From positions 1-43,302 of the IMG/VR virus record IMGVR_UViG_3300048838_000675: a stretch of DNA of 43,302 bases; one strand, given 5' to 3'. Below are positions 32,053 to 38,972 of the stretch, piece by piece; the stretch's first letter is position 1; each line of letters starts with the position of its first letter. The position numbers and the translations under genes are program-made. The stretch is from a virus. Under the pieces are notes generated by a model, which worked only from the letters and a program-made list of their open reading frames with translations, was not told where the DNA came from and searched no databases.

Positions 32053-32298
32053 TTACCAGCCCGCCTGAATTTTTACAGAGCGCGTGCAATTTAGAGACGC
32101 AAGTTCGGCGCGGAGTTTATCGCGTTCGCGCGTCAATGTCTGATAATCGGCCATAGTAACGACGCGCTTTGTCCCCGAACCTGTCATAGTGGTTATTTCA
32201 TACGATTGACCAGTTTTTAAAATTGTAGATATAGCGACGGTTAAAAGCGCTATTTCGGTTTCGAGTTCTACAATTCTTTCGGCGGTCGTTTGTGTCAT
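32053..32298 (-). CDS. gpW-like head completion protein
   Basis: An 81-residue protein with an N-terminal helix, a beta hairpin (SYEITTMTGSGTKRVVTMAD) and a second helix (LTRERDKLRAELASL), the alpha+beta layout of lambda gpW. It is the first gene of the head operon and precedes the portal, as in lambda. It would help close the filled head. Confidence 0.75.
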   Translation of the reverse strand: MTQTTAERIVELETEIALLTVAISTILKTGQSYEITTMTGSGTKRVVTMADYQTLTRERDKLRAELASLNCTRSVKIQAGW

Positions 32299-32360
32299 TT
32301 ATTCTTTTATGCCTTTTTAATTGTTAATTTTTTACAGTTTTTTTTAATTTTTTACAAAAA

Positions 32361-32410
32361 AAACTTAAAAAAACTTATAAATTTTAGTATATACTAAAAT
32401 AAACTTATAA
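32361..32410. promoter_or_regulatory. Perfect palindrome flanked by 10-bp direct repeats
   Basis: ATTTTAGTATATACTAAAAT (32381-32400) is a perfect 20-bp palindrome. It is flanked on both sides by AAACTTATAA (32371-32380 and 32401-32410), with AAACTTAAAA before the left copy. It overlaps or lies just downstream of the expected start of the minus-strand transcript, ideal for a dimeric repressor or late regulator. A-runs repeat every 10 bp, so the DNA may also be curved. Confidence 0.65.
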
Positions 32411-32415
32411 AAAGG

Positions 32416-32444
32416 ACATAAAACATAAAAACTTTAATTGTCAA
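32416..32444 (-). promoter_or_regulatory. Candidate promoter for the head and tail operon
   Basis: Read on the minus strand: TTGACA, a 17-base spacer, TTATGT followed by C. The same two boxes with the same spacing occur before the HNH gene. It would drive gpW, portal and the remaining structural genes, separated from the upstream operon by a terminator. Confidence 0.6.
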
Positions 32445-32506
32445 GCGTTTTTTCTGGTTTATGTATAAAATTATTAATATTTTAATCAGGTTATTTTGAT
32501 ATGTAT

Positions 32507-32532
32507 AAAAAAACCCGCCATTTCTGACGGGT
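32507..32532 (-). terminator. Intrinsic terminator of the lysis/accessory operon
   Basis: On the minus strand ACCCGTCA pairs with TGGCGGGT (one G-T pair) around a GAAA tetraloop, followed by seven Ts. It lies about 50 bp after the ferredoxin stop. Confidence 0.88.
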
Positions 32533-32582
32533 AAATTATATTTTGGAGAGTTTATGGAGAATAAAACGAGGACTATTGTATT

Positions 32583-32780
32583 TTATTTTATGCATTCACC
32601 TGTGCATTCAAGACCGGCCTGACATACCGCGCATCCGAGGCATTTTTCAGGTTTAAATACTATGCCATATAATCCACCCGACGCGATAAACGCATCACCC
32701 GCGCACGTTTCAAGGCACTTCCCGCAGCCGATACAATCTGACGCGAGAAAAACAACCTTGCGCGCGTTCATTTTATGCAT
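32583..32780 (-). CDS. Phage-encoded two-cluster [4Fe-4S] ferredoxin
   Basis: A 65-residue protein with CIGCGKCLETC (Cys16, 19, 22, 26), the exact CxxCxxCxxxC of a [4Fe-4S] ferredoxin, and CLGCAVCQAGLEC (Cys47, 50, 53, 59) plus Cys63, a variant second site. No signal peptide, so it should act in the cytoplasm as a one-electron carrier. Its start overlaps the lipoprotein gene's end, and a terminator follows. It may supply electrons to a host or phage radical or SAM enzyme; the partner is unknown. It could alternatively be structural rather than redox. Confidence 0.8.
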   Translation of the reverse strand: MHKMNARKVVFLASDCIGCGKCLETCAGDAFIASGGLYGIVFKPEKCLGCAVCQAGLECTGECIK

Positions 32781-33079
32781 TCCAGATAATCAGCATATTT
32801 TTTGTATTGTGTTTTATCAAGTCCGGCCTCGCCGTATATCATAGCTTTACAGTGCTTTTCTTTTACCTGCTGACGGATCTCCGCGCGGGCAGTCCGGCAT
32901 TCATTATAAACCGTACCAACAAAGGCGCTGTCGCCCTGACCGGCAGCGGCATAATATTTCATAACCGTATAAAAATCATTGCATTCGTCCGGCTGCCCCT
33001 CGATATTTACAATATCAAAATTACGGCAGCCGATAAAAAAAATAAAAATAAAAATTAAAGCTATTATTATTTTATTCAT
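32768..33079 (-). CDS. Lipoprotein, possible outer-membrane spanin
   Basis: A 103-residue protein with a hydrophobic signal ending FFIGC (lipobox, Cys18). The mature part has several more Cys residues and a charged helix. It overlaps the preceding TM protein gene by 4 bp. A TM-protein/lipoprotein pair near an endolysin is the usual form of a two-component spanin, but the mature domain is longer and less proline-rich than typical. Confidence in lipidation is higher than in the spanin role. Confidence 0.6.
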   Translation of the reverse strand: MNKIIIALIFIFIFFIGCRNFDIVNIEGQPDECNDFYTVMKYYAAAGQGDSAFVGTVYNECRTARAEIRQQVKEKHCKAMIYGEAGLDKTQYKKYADYLECIK

Positions 33080-33279
33080 TTCTTGACCTCTTCAACCGCC
33101 GGCGCAGACTCGTCACCCGGCGCGGCCTCGTCTACAATCTCAACCGGCCCGGCCTTTATTTTATCGGCTCTGATAATCTTGTATATTACCGCAGACATTA
33201 ACGCCGCGACAAGCGCAAGTAATACCGCCCATATTATCGTTTCAAGCGTCGGATCGATTGACTCGAAATATTTAAACAT
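33076..33279 (-). CDS. Small TM protein, possible inner-membrane spanin or holin
   Basis: A 67-residue protein with one long hydrophobic helix (about residues 15-36) followed by a short basic stretch and an acidic Pro/Glu tail. It precedes the lipoprotein gene with overlap. It is either the inner-membrane partner of that lipoprotein or a holin-like protein. Confidence 0.55.
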   Translation of the reverse strand: MFKYFESIDPTLETIIWAVLLALVAALMSAVIYKIIRADKIKAGPVEIVDEAAPGDESAPAVEEVKK

Positions 33280-33394
33280 GATTTAATCCCTCCGGTATTT
33301 TAACAGTCACGCGATCTGCAAACTCTGATTGCTTGCCTTTATTCCACTGACTCACGGGTCTAAAATATCCTACTACACGTTGAAAAATTTCACA
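33272..33394 (-). pseudogene. Glycyl-radical (NrdD C-terminal-like) mini-gene, 3' fragment
   Basis: A reading frame with no start codon of its own begins CEIFQRVVGYFRPVSQWNKG and continues KQSEFADR to a stop inside the next gene. This is the glycyl-radical signature of class III ribonucleotide reductases (RVxGYxRPV-x2-WN-x-GK, with the radical on the Gly of VGY). Phages often carry such a mini-gene of 40-60 codons. The upstream frame is cut off by the HNH gene, whose stop overlaps the fragment. A matching 5' fragment lies on the other side of that gene. Confidence 0.7.
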
Positions 33395-33974
33395 AGGTAC
33401 TATTTTTAAAGTATTCAAAATGATAACCCCCCGCTGTTTTTTTATTATCTGTCAAACATGAACTTATAAGGTTTATGCTTTTATTTATAGTTTTTGCGGC
33501 ATCAGTTACAGAATTAAAAATAATTCCAGTTTCAGCGCAAATTATTTTTTTTCTTCTTGTTTTATATATTGCGCTATCTCTTTTCCCTGACATAAACCCT
33601 TTCAACCCTTTATTCCATGCCTCGCGTTTATGAATATTATTATGTTCAAAAAAATCTATCTGGATTAAATTTGAAATATGATTATTTTCTTTATTGCCAT
33701 CTTTATGATGAATTATTTTATTTTTATCAATATCACCTATGAAATTTTCATATACCAATCTATGTATTGAAATTCTTTTATTTTTAGAATTTAAAAATAA
33801 CTCAATAGAAAAATATCCGTTTGGTCTTTTATTTTGCTTCAATATTTTTCCTACTCTTTTTCTTTCAAACTCTCCATATTTATTTATAGACTTTTCAATT
33901 CTATCAATGCTTTTAATTTGACCGTATTCGTTTATTTGATAATTATTAAATCCTTTTACGATTTTCCATTCCAT
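33390..33974 (-). CDS. HNH homing endonuclease (NUMOD4-HNH-NUMOD1)
   Basis: A 194-residue protein. Residues 1-30 form a NUMOD4 motif (EWKIVKGFNNYQINEYGQIKS), then an HNH core (His71, HHKDGNKENN at 89-98), and a C-terminal NUMOD1-like DNA-binding helix (TGIIFNSVTDAAKTIN). It is AT-rich compared with its neighbours. It has its own promoter and sits between two halves of a glycyl-radical mini-gene, which it seems to have interrupted. It cleaves a specific DNA site to spread itself. Confidence 0.9.
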   Translation of the reverse strand: MEWKIVKGFNNYQINEYGQIKSIDRIEKSINKYGEFERKRVGKILKQNKRPNGYFSIELFLNSKNKRISIHRLVYENFIGDIDKNKIIHHKDGNKENNHISNLIQIDFFEHNNIHKREAWNKGLKGFMSGKRDSAIYKTRRKKIICAETGIIFNSVTDAAKTINKSINLISSCLTDNKKTAGGYHFEYFKNSTL

Positions 33975-34002
33975 ATATTTTTACCTCACATTATTTTTTA
34001 TG

Positions 34003-34031
34003 ACATAAAAATATTTTAATAACACTGTCAA
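34003..34031 (-). promoter_or_regulatory. Candidate promoter for the HNH gene
   Basis: On the minus strand: TTGACA, 17-base spacer, TTATGT then C, identical boxes and spacing to the head-operon promoter. It lies within the inserted segment, so the HNH gene may carry its own promoter. Confidence 0.5.
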
Positions 34032-34039
34032 GTAGAATA

Positions 34040-34063
34040 TTATTCTTTTTTAAGCTCGTCCAT
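34040..34063 (-). pseudogene. Glycyl-radical mini-gene, 5' fragment
   Basis: ATG after GGAGGTGGGCCTG encodes MDELKKE, then meets a stop at the boundary of the HNH insertion. Its ATG overlaps the end of the preceding small TM gene, as usual in this genome. Removing 33395-34042 would give MDELKKE-CEIFQRVVGYF, a plausible intact mini-protein. The match is inferred, since seven residues carry little information. Confidence 0.5.
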
Positions 34064-34151
34064 CAGGCCCACCTCCAGTTGTCGCGTAAATTGTAAAAAG
34101 TAAAAACATAATCGATAATACAGTAATAAGCAATATCAAATTATCCATCAT
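34050..34151 (-). CDS. Tiny single-TM protein
   Basis: A 33-residue frame, MMDNLILLITVLSIMFLLF then TIYATTGGGPDGRA: one transmembrane helix and a short tail. It follows the endolysin gene and ends with a Shine-Dalgarno-bearing overlap into the mini-gene fragment. It could be a holin or antiholin, but its ribosome site is weak. Confidence 0.4.
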   Translation of the reverse strand: MMDNLILLITVLSIMFLLFTIYATTGGGPDGRA

Positions 34152-34162
34152 GCGCGAGTCCA

Positions 34163-34585
34163 TTAAAGGTCAGCCGCGCTTGTAATCGTGCGCTTATATC
34201 TGCCGTTGTCCTCTTCAAAAAAGAAAGGCATTTTTTGCAGTTCGCCGGTCTGTTTATTTCGCGGTCGATTGCCGCCGAGGTCAACGTGTATATGCACGTT
34301 CGGATGTTTGCCCGCCTCGGTTACGCGCTCGGTGTTATCAATTCCAGCGCGAAATAGCCAGTTATCAATCATGTATTTAAACAACTCGTTGTATTCTCGT
34401 ATCGGCGCAAAATTACCGTTATTTTTAAGCGTGATGTCAATCGCGTTTCCCGGCAGCGCGTGAGGACTTGGATTTATATCCCCCTCGCGGTCTCGCGATG
34501 TTATCCGCAGAGATAGTCCGGGTTTATCCATAATTTCGCAGTATTCCATAAAAAAGTCAGTAAATATTTCTTCGCAGTTGCTCAT
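34163..34585 (-). CDS. M15-family peptidase endolysin
   Basis: A 140-residue single-domain enzyme with the zinc-binding signature of peptidase M15: SPHALPGNAIDI (His42, Asp50) and HPNVHIHVDLGG (His98/His100). It would cut peptide cross-links or L-Ala-D-Glu bonds of peptidoglycan at lysis. It has no signal peptide, so a holin is needed for export; the gene before it, overlapping by 4 bp, encodes a TM protein. Confidence 0.85.
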   Translation of the reverse strand: MSNCEEIFTDFFMEYCEIMDKPGLSLRITSRDREGDINPSPHALPGNAIDITLKNNGNFAPIREYNELFKYMIDNWLFRAGIDNTERVTEAGKHPNVHIHVDLGGNRPRNKQTGELQKMPFFFEEDNGRYKRTITSAADL

Positions 34586-34776
34586 TTTTTATGCCTCTCT
34601 GAACAGATTGCTTTTATCGCGCTAATGTCGTTCCGATCATCATTAGTGCGTTTAAACAGTTCGCTGATGTCACTGTCGATGTTTGAAACATAGCGATTAA
34701 CAATAAAACCAAAGATGCCCCAACTACCTGCGAGAACAGCCACGAGGGCCACAATAATTTTTTGTAAATCGTGCAT
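34582..34776 (-). CDS. Holin-like single-TM protein
   Basis: A 64-residue protein with a hydrophobic helix (about 7-25) and a charged C-terminal helix (NIDSDISELFKRTNDDRNDI), similar in layout to small XhlA-type or class III holins. It overlaps the endolysin start, the classic lysis arrangement. Confidence 0.6.
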   Translation of the reverse strand: MHDLQKIIVALVAVLAGSWGIFGFIVNRYVSNIDSDISELFKRTNDDRNDISAIKAICSERHKK

Positions 34777-34802
34777 TTCATTTTCCTGCCTCTATCACGT
34801 TA

Positions 34803-35060
34803 TTATTTTTTCGCGAGTCTCGGAAATATTAAATCCCGCGCACCCTCGTTTTTTTCAATCGAGTTATAGCAATGTTTACGCTGATAAAAAAATATGTTAT
34901 CAATTATTTTTGCAATTAAAGAATCGGGCGCGACACGCCCGACGCGTGAGGATATTGTCTCGTCAGGGTCTCCAAGTAATATCGCGTTTGCGAGCTGATC
35001 AACCGCGATAAAAAGACTTTGAAAGTATTTTATTATATACTGAATTATTGTTTTTATCAT
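34803..35060 (-). CDS. Conserved phage lysis-region protein
   Basis: An 85-residue protein with LANAILLGDPDETISSRVGR, then a helix and QRKHCYNSIEKNEGARDLIFP. The GDPDETxSSR...HC signature is widespread in small proteins next to lysis genes of many tailed phages, without known function. It overlaps the next upstream gene by 4 bp. Confidence 0.65.
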   Translation of the reverse strand: MIKTIIQYIIKYFQSLFIAVDQLANAILLGDPDETISSRVGRVAPDSLIAKIIDNIFFYQRKHCYNSIEKNEGARDLIFPRLAKK

Positions 35061-35569
35061 GTTAGGGATGTCCCGTAAACGTGACCGTAAAATTTTACTT
35101 TAACTGTTCGCGCACTCGTTGTGCTATCTGAAAAACCCGCTGATATTTTTGTATTAGCCGGTTGTTGAGGAACCTGTACAGGCATTGCAGATTCCCTTGA
35201 AAAGTTAGCAGTACGGCCAACGTCAACGGCTCCGATCTTTACTTCTGCCCCTGCAAGTCCTGCGAAAATATCAATCATACCGTAAAGCGCGTCTGATATA
35301 TCCCATACAGAGCACCAGTGCAAGTCAAAGTCTTTAATTATTGTATCGGCAGGTATTATTTCAATAATATTTCCAGTTTCGGCCCATGCCCCCGCCGCGC
35401 TTGTTAGCGTAACCGGTACGGCCTTGTCAGGATATACAAAGGCCGCCCCGTGAACATGATAATATCCCGTACGAATAAAGCCCATCATGTCGTCAGCGTG
35501 CGGGACATACGGCACGTCCACAAGTGACATTTTAGTCCCTATTACATCTCCTTTACCGTTGCCTATCAT
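35057..35569 (-). CDS. Beta-rich, virion-like protein
   Basis: A 170-residue protein with no Lys/Arg-rich enzyme motif. It is Gly/Ala/Val/Thr-rich and reads as a beta sandwich (GYYHVHGAAFVYPDKAVPVTL, TVKVKFYGHVYG). A strong GGGGGG site precedes it. Together with the 102-residue gene before it, it looks like a capsid-surface or spike component. Lying next to glycosyltransferases, it may be their target; that is inference. Confidence 0.5.
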   Translation of the reverse strand: MIGNGKGDVIGTKMSLVDVPYVPHADDMMGFIRTGYYHVHGAAFVYPDKAVPVTLTSAAGAWAETGNIIEIIPADTIIKDFDLHWCSVWDISDALYGMIDIFAGLAGAEVKIGAVDVGRTANFSRESAMPVQVPQQPANTKISAGFSDSTTSARTVKVKFYGHVYGTSLT

Positions 35570-35585
35570 ATCAATCCCCCCTTAT

Positions 35586-35894
35586 TTATGCCGTCCATAC
35601 TACAAGTCGCCCCTGATCGCCCGGAGCGCCGCCGTCATCACAAAAAACATAAACGTCAATGTTTGCGCTGCTGCTGATTACTTCCTGTTCGGGATGGTCT
35701 TGAAATAATATATAGCCTTCGTCTTTTATCTGATCGACTGTCGGCGCGGATCCACCTGTCGCGCGGATCGTGCATAGGTATGTCATTTGACGGCCTATTG
35801 ATCGATGTTTGTTGACCGTGCCGGATGTTTTATTTGTTACAATTTTAATTACTTGACCCTGTGTAAATCCTTTAACTTCAACCGCAACTGCCAT
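35586..35894 (-). CDS. Small beta-rich protein of unknown function
   Basis: A 102-residue protein (VEVKGFTQGQVIKIVTNKT...SANIDVYVFCDDGGAPGDQG) with alternating strands and no enzyme motif. It is placed between a glycosyltransferase and the 170-residue virion-like gene, and probably belongs with the latter. Confidence 0.5.
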   Translation of the reverse strand: MAVAVEVKGFTQGQVIKIVTNKTSGTVNKHRSIGRQMTYLCTIRATGGSAPTVDQIKDEGYILFQDHPEQEVISSSANIDVYVFCDDGGAPGDQGRLVVWTA

Positions 35895-35895
35895 A

Positions 35896-36756
35896 TTATG
35901 CCCCCTGTATGTCTCGCGTCATTATATCGGATATAAAAACTTGATACTCTGATTTGTCAATTATTTTTACAACGCTCTTTAAAAATAATTTTTCAGCTAT
36001 TTTCAAAGGGATTTCTTTAATCTCGCCTTTCTCACCTCTGCAATCTGCCGGACTTCGGACGCGATCTAAAAAATATACAATCGCTGTCATCCGGCCGCGT
36101 GCGTCTCGGGCTCCTTCACCGTAATCGAGTTTAGCACCGCGCCCCTTGCCCTCTTGCGCTTTTGCCACGATCAGGCCCTCTATCCAGTTAATCGGCATCC
36201 GCAAGTCCTCGGTTAACTGCCGTGAGTAATAGTGATCGCCGGCTGTTTTATCGTGCCATGTCGCTTTTAATCTATGGTCTGTATGTAATAAAAAACATTC
36301 AGTCTGAAAACTCTTCTGCCCCCGCCAGTGCCGAGGCCATATATTCCCGTTGCCACGATCTGACCGCGCAATATTTACATGGGTTTTTTTTGCGCGACAA
36401 ATAAACCGCTCGATTGAGTCAGGCGAAACATACATATCATCATCGTCCATGAAATGATACCAGCCCTCGCCGTGTTTATCAACCGGTATTGATTCAAGCA
36501 GTTTATTGCAATACAAATTATACGGCGCGTTTCCCATGTTCGGGCCGTTTTTGCGCTCGCCTCTGATTATTATATCGCCTTGCGCGTAGTCGTCAACGGG
36601 ATTATCAGTATGAACGATTGTAATAATATTCGGGTACGTTTGAGACTTGACCGATTCAAACATACGCTTGAAAAACTTCGGGCGGTTCGATGTACGGATT
36701 AAAATATAGCAGGGTGGGTAGTCTTGTTTTTTTGTTTCGGTTTCTTTTTCAGTCAT
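35896..36756 (-). CDS. GT-A (family 2-like) glycosyltransferase
   Basis: A 286-residue protein beginning with a nucleotide-sugar fold: YILIRTSNRPKFFKRMFESV (17-36), TIVHTDNP and the metal-binding MDDDDMY (103-109, DDDD). A later basic segment and WIEGLIVAKAQEGKGRG follow. It would transfer a sugar from a UDP/GDP donor. It overlaps the PRTase-HAD gene by 4 bp. Confidence 0.75.
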   Translation of the reverse strand: MTEKETETKKQDYPPCYILIRTSNRPKFFKRMFESVKSQTYPNIITIVHTDNPVDDYAQGDIIIRGERKNGPNMGNAPYNLYCNKLLESIPVDKHGEGWYHFMDDDDMYVSPDSIERFICRAKKTHVNIARSDRGNGNIWPRHWRGQKSFQTECFLLHTDHRLKATWHDKTAGDHYYSRQLTEDLRMPINWIEGLIVAKAQEGKGRGAKLDYGEGARDARGRMTAIVYFLDRVRSPADCRGEKGEIKEIPLKIAEKLFLKSVVKIIDKSEYQVFISDIMTRDIQGA

Positions 36757-37622
36757 TTTTTATTTACCTCTTCGTTACAATATTTTTTTTTATATAATGT
36801 CATATTATCAATTGATATTGAGGGAATTTTTTTTCCTATTTTTTCAGCAAGAGCATTTTCGCTTTCAATCATCAAGTTGCATTTATTATCAACAAGATAT
36901 TTTATTTTATCAGTAGATCTTTTATTTTTTTTCCGCTCCGCAGTATTTTTGTATTCTGCCATGCATAAAACTTCATATTTTATATTATTTTTTTCCAACC
37001 ATTGCGAGGTTATTTTTCTATATTTACCAAGCCGAGATGTAATTATTGCTTTTATTTCAAATCCGGGCTTAAATTTTAATGGTGCGTTTTCTATATATTC
37101 AATATATTTTTTTTCATTTTCATCTTCATTGAACGGGGGGTCAGGGCATAAAACCCCGTCAATGTCAACGCCCCATTTTTTGGAATTTTCTCGCGTCATT
37201 ATGTGCCATTCAAAAATTTGCGGATTAGGATTTATTTGATAATATTTCATGTATTCCGGCATTTTCCAGCCGCCATATATTGCAGCGTAATCAATATTGT
37301 ATTTTTCTGATAATTTTTTTTCATTTATTTTTTTTAACACCGCGTTATGTGACGCCCCGCTTGAATATGAATCATCTATTATCAATATATTTTTTTTATT
37401 TTCTTTTTGAATATCAATTCTAAATCCTGAGTTATATCCCTTCTCTGTTTCAATAAAATAATCAAGACTTGAGACATCAATAGAATTTAATTCAGATAAA
37501 ATTAACGCGGGAAACATTCCGGATCTGGGGACTCCGACATACAAATCGTATTTGGGTAGATTTACAGAAAAATTATAAACATCTTGTGCAAGATTATGGT
37601 ATGATTTCCATGTTTTAATCAT
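36753..37622 (-). CDS. Phosphoribosyltransferase-HAD phosphatase fusion
   Basis: From the ATG at 37622, 289 residues in two domains. Residues 1-125 are a type I phosphoribosyltransferase: PRPP loop ILIIDDSYSSGAS at 79-91 and a VGVPRSGM loop at 29-36. Residues 150-285 are a HAD hydrolase: DIDGVLC (153-159, the nucleophile Asp and acid-base Asp), TSR (195-197), Lys240, and LMIESENALA where motif IV is ES instead of the usual DD. It may make and process a ribose-phosphate intermediate for the surrounding sugar-modifying genes. It is AT-rich. Confidence 0.75.
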   Translation of the reverse strand: MIKTWKSYHNLAQDVYNFSVNLPKYDLYVGVPRSGMFPALILSELNSIDVSSLDYFIETEKGYNSGFRIDIQKENKKNILIIDDSYSSGASHNAVLKKINEKKLSEKYNIDYAAIYGGWKMPEYMKYYQINPNPQIFEWHIMTRENSKKWGVDIDGVLCPDPPFNEDENEKKYIEYIENAPLKFKPGFEIKAIITSRLGKYRKITSQWLEKNNIKYEVLCMAEYKNTAERKKNKRSTDKIKYLVDNKCNLMIESENALAEKIGKKIPSISIDNMTLYKKKYCNEEVNKK

Positions 37623-38313
37623 CAATATATACAAGCTCCGTTAATTCAGGCTTAACATAATAATCTTTTTTATCAAGATAATTATTTATGTCTTTTAAAA
37701 TCCAGTCAAGATAATCTTTGTCCATTTTGTTTTTATTTTGCGTTATGCTATTCGGTTGTGTCCTTCTTAAGAATAAACCGCCCGAGGGATAACTAATATC
37801 AATTCCTATTCCTTCTATCCTTTTGTAGAAATCTTTATCCTCAAATATTCTGTAATTTCTATACCCGCCAATTTGCGTTAATACCTGATGTGTTATTGTA
37901 ATCGCGCCCATAGCTCGCAACCCAATTTTTTTAGATTTCAAATTTTCATCTGTCCGGATGGCAAGAGCACGGCAAGCGCCATGCTTGACGGCTGTTATTA
38001 CATTTTTAAAAATATAATCATCGAGCATAATATCATCGCTGTCAAATATCATATATAAATCCGCAGGCGATAAATACAATAACGAGTTACGCATGACCGC
38101 TACGCCTTTATTTTTAAAGCTCATCCAAAATTTTATTTTATTATTTTTTAATACTTCGGCGGTTTTTTCGCATCCGTCTACTCCAATTCTAATATCAATT
38201 TCAAAATTATCTAAAATATTTTGTTTTTTAATAGAATCAAGAGTATGCAATATGTATTTTTCAGTCTTAAACGCCGGAATAATTATTGCTATTTTTAATT
38301 TTTTATTTTTCAT
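37615..38313 (-). CDS. Family 2 glycosyltransferase
   Basis: From the ATG at 38313, 232 residues. IAIIIPAFKTEKYILHTLDSI opens the GT2 fold; DLYMIFDSDDIMLDD (86-99) holds the DxD metal site; RAMGAITITHQVLTQIGGY and FEDKDFYKRI give the acceptor-side ED motif. It overlaps the methyltransferase gene before it and the PRTase-HAD gene after it. It is strongly AT-rich. Sugar and acceptor are unknown. Confidence 0.85.
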   Translation of the reverse strand: MKNKKLKIAIIIPAFKTEKYILHTLDSIKKQNILDNFEIDIRIGVDGCEKTAEVLKNNKIKFWMSFKNKGVAVMRNSLLYLSPADLYMIFDSDDIMLDDYIFKNVITAVKHGACRALAIRTDENLKSKKIGLRAMGAITITHQVLTQIGGYRNYRIFEDKDFYKRIEGIGIDISYPSGGLFLRRTQPNSITQNKNKMDKDYLDWILKDINNYLDKKDYYVKPELTELVYIDD

Positions 38314-38971
38314 TTTTTTTCTCAAAAATAAAAATTTCTCCGCTTATATTATCAGTTTTAACATTCCAGCCCTTAAATCTTTTTGTAAAATCTTTTCCGT
38401 ATCGCCTGACGTGTTCAATACCTCCCGGAAAATATCTTTCATAATATTCCTGTGGAGGAAAATTTTCTGTCTTTTCAAGTTTTTCAAAAAAAGGAATCAT
38501 TATAAAAGCTATGCCGGAAGGCTTTAGAATGCGATTCAATTCTGACATTGCCATTATGTCGTCTTTGACGTGCTCAAGAACGTGTTTGCAAATTATTACG
38601 TCAAAACTTTTATCTTCAAAAATTAAATTTTGAATGTCGGTTATTACATCAATTTTTCCGACTTTCATCCCTTCCGGCTTATAAACAATATCGGCGGTAA
38701 TACATTCGCCGCATAATTCCCTGACTTTTTTCTCAATAGAGGCGTGAGGAGAAAAATATAAAACTTTTTTATCCGACAAGTTAATGCTTTTTATAAAATT
38801 AAAAAATTGCCTTTGCCTTAAAACTGATTTGCATACTCTACAATAAACATTCGGCCTGCCCTGTGGATCTCTATACCCGTCAAATTCTTTAAATTCGTGA
38901 TATCCAGTATTTCCGCAAATCTCGCAAGGTCCACCCTCATATCTGTTTTTGGTTAATTTTTGTTTTTCCAT
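38303..38971 (-). CDS. SAM-dependent methyltransferase with zinc knuckle
   Basis: From the ATG at 38971, 222 residues. A CEIC (16-19) / CRVC (44-47) zinc knuckle precedes a type 11 methyltransferase: VLYFSPHAS (70-78), the acidic loop ITADIVY, and FDVIICKHVLEHVKDD (123-138) with the HVLEHV post-I motif. Such enzymes often methylate sugars or small substrates in glycan pathways. It overlaps the next glycosyltransferase gene. Confidence 0.8.
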   Translation of the reverse strand: MEKQKLTKNRYEGGPCEICGNTGYHEFKEFDGYRDPQGRPNVYCRVCKSVLRQRQFFNFIKSINLSDKKVLYFSPHASIEKKVRELCGECITADIVYKPEGMKVGKIDVITDIQNLIFEDKSFDVIICKHVLEHVKDDIMAMSELNRILKPSGIAFIMIPFFEKLEKTENFPPQEYYERYFPGGIEHVRRYGKDFTKRFKGWNVKTDNISGEIFIFEKKNEK

Positions 38972-38972
38972 T

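Larger units (their letters stand above)
32299..32582 (-). other. Control region before the head operon
   Basis: A 284-bp gene-free gap with, in transcription order, the terminator of the accessory/lysis operon, a TTGACA promoter, 10-bp-spaced A-tract repeats and a perfect 20-bp palindrome, then an AT-rich leader with many A/T runs up to the gpW-like gene. Nothing looks coding. Confidence 0.7.

Noticed and set aside
33390-34042. Group I or II intron hosting the HNH gene
   Set aside because: The insertion is about 648 bp and the 585-bp gene fills nearly all of it, leaving too little for a ribozyme core.
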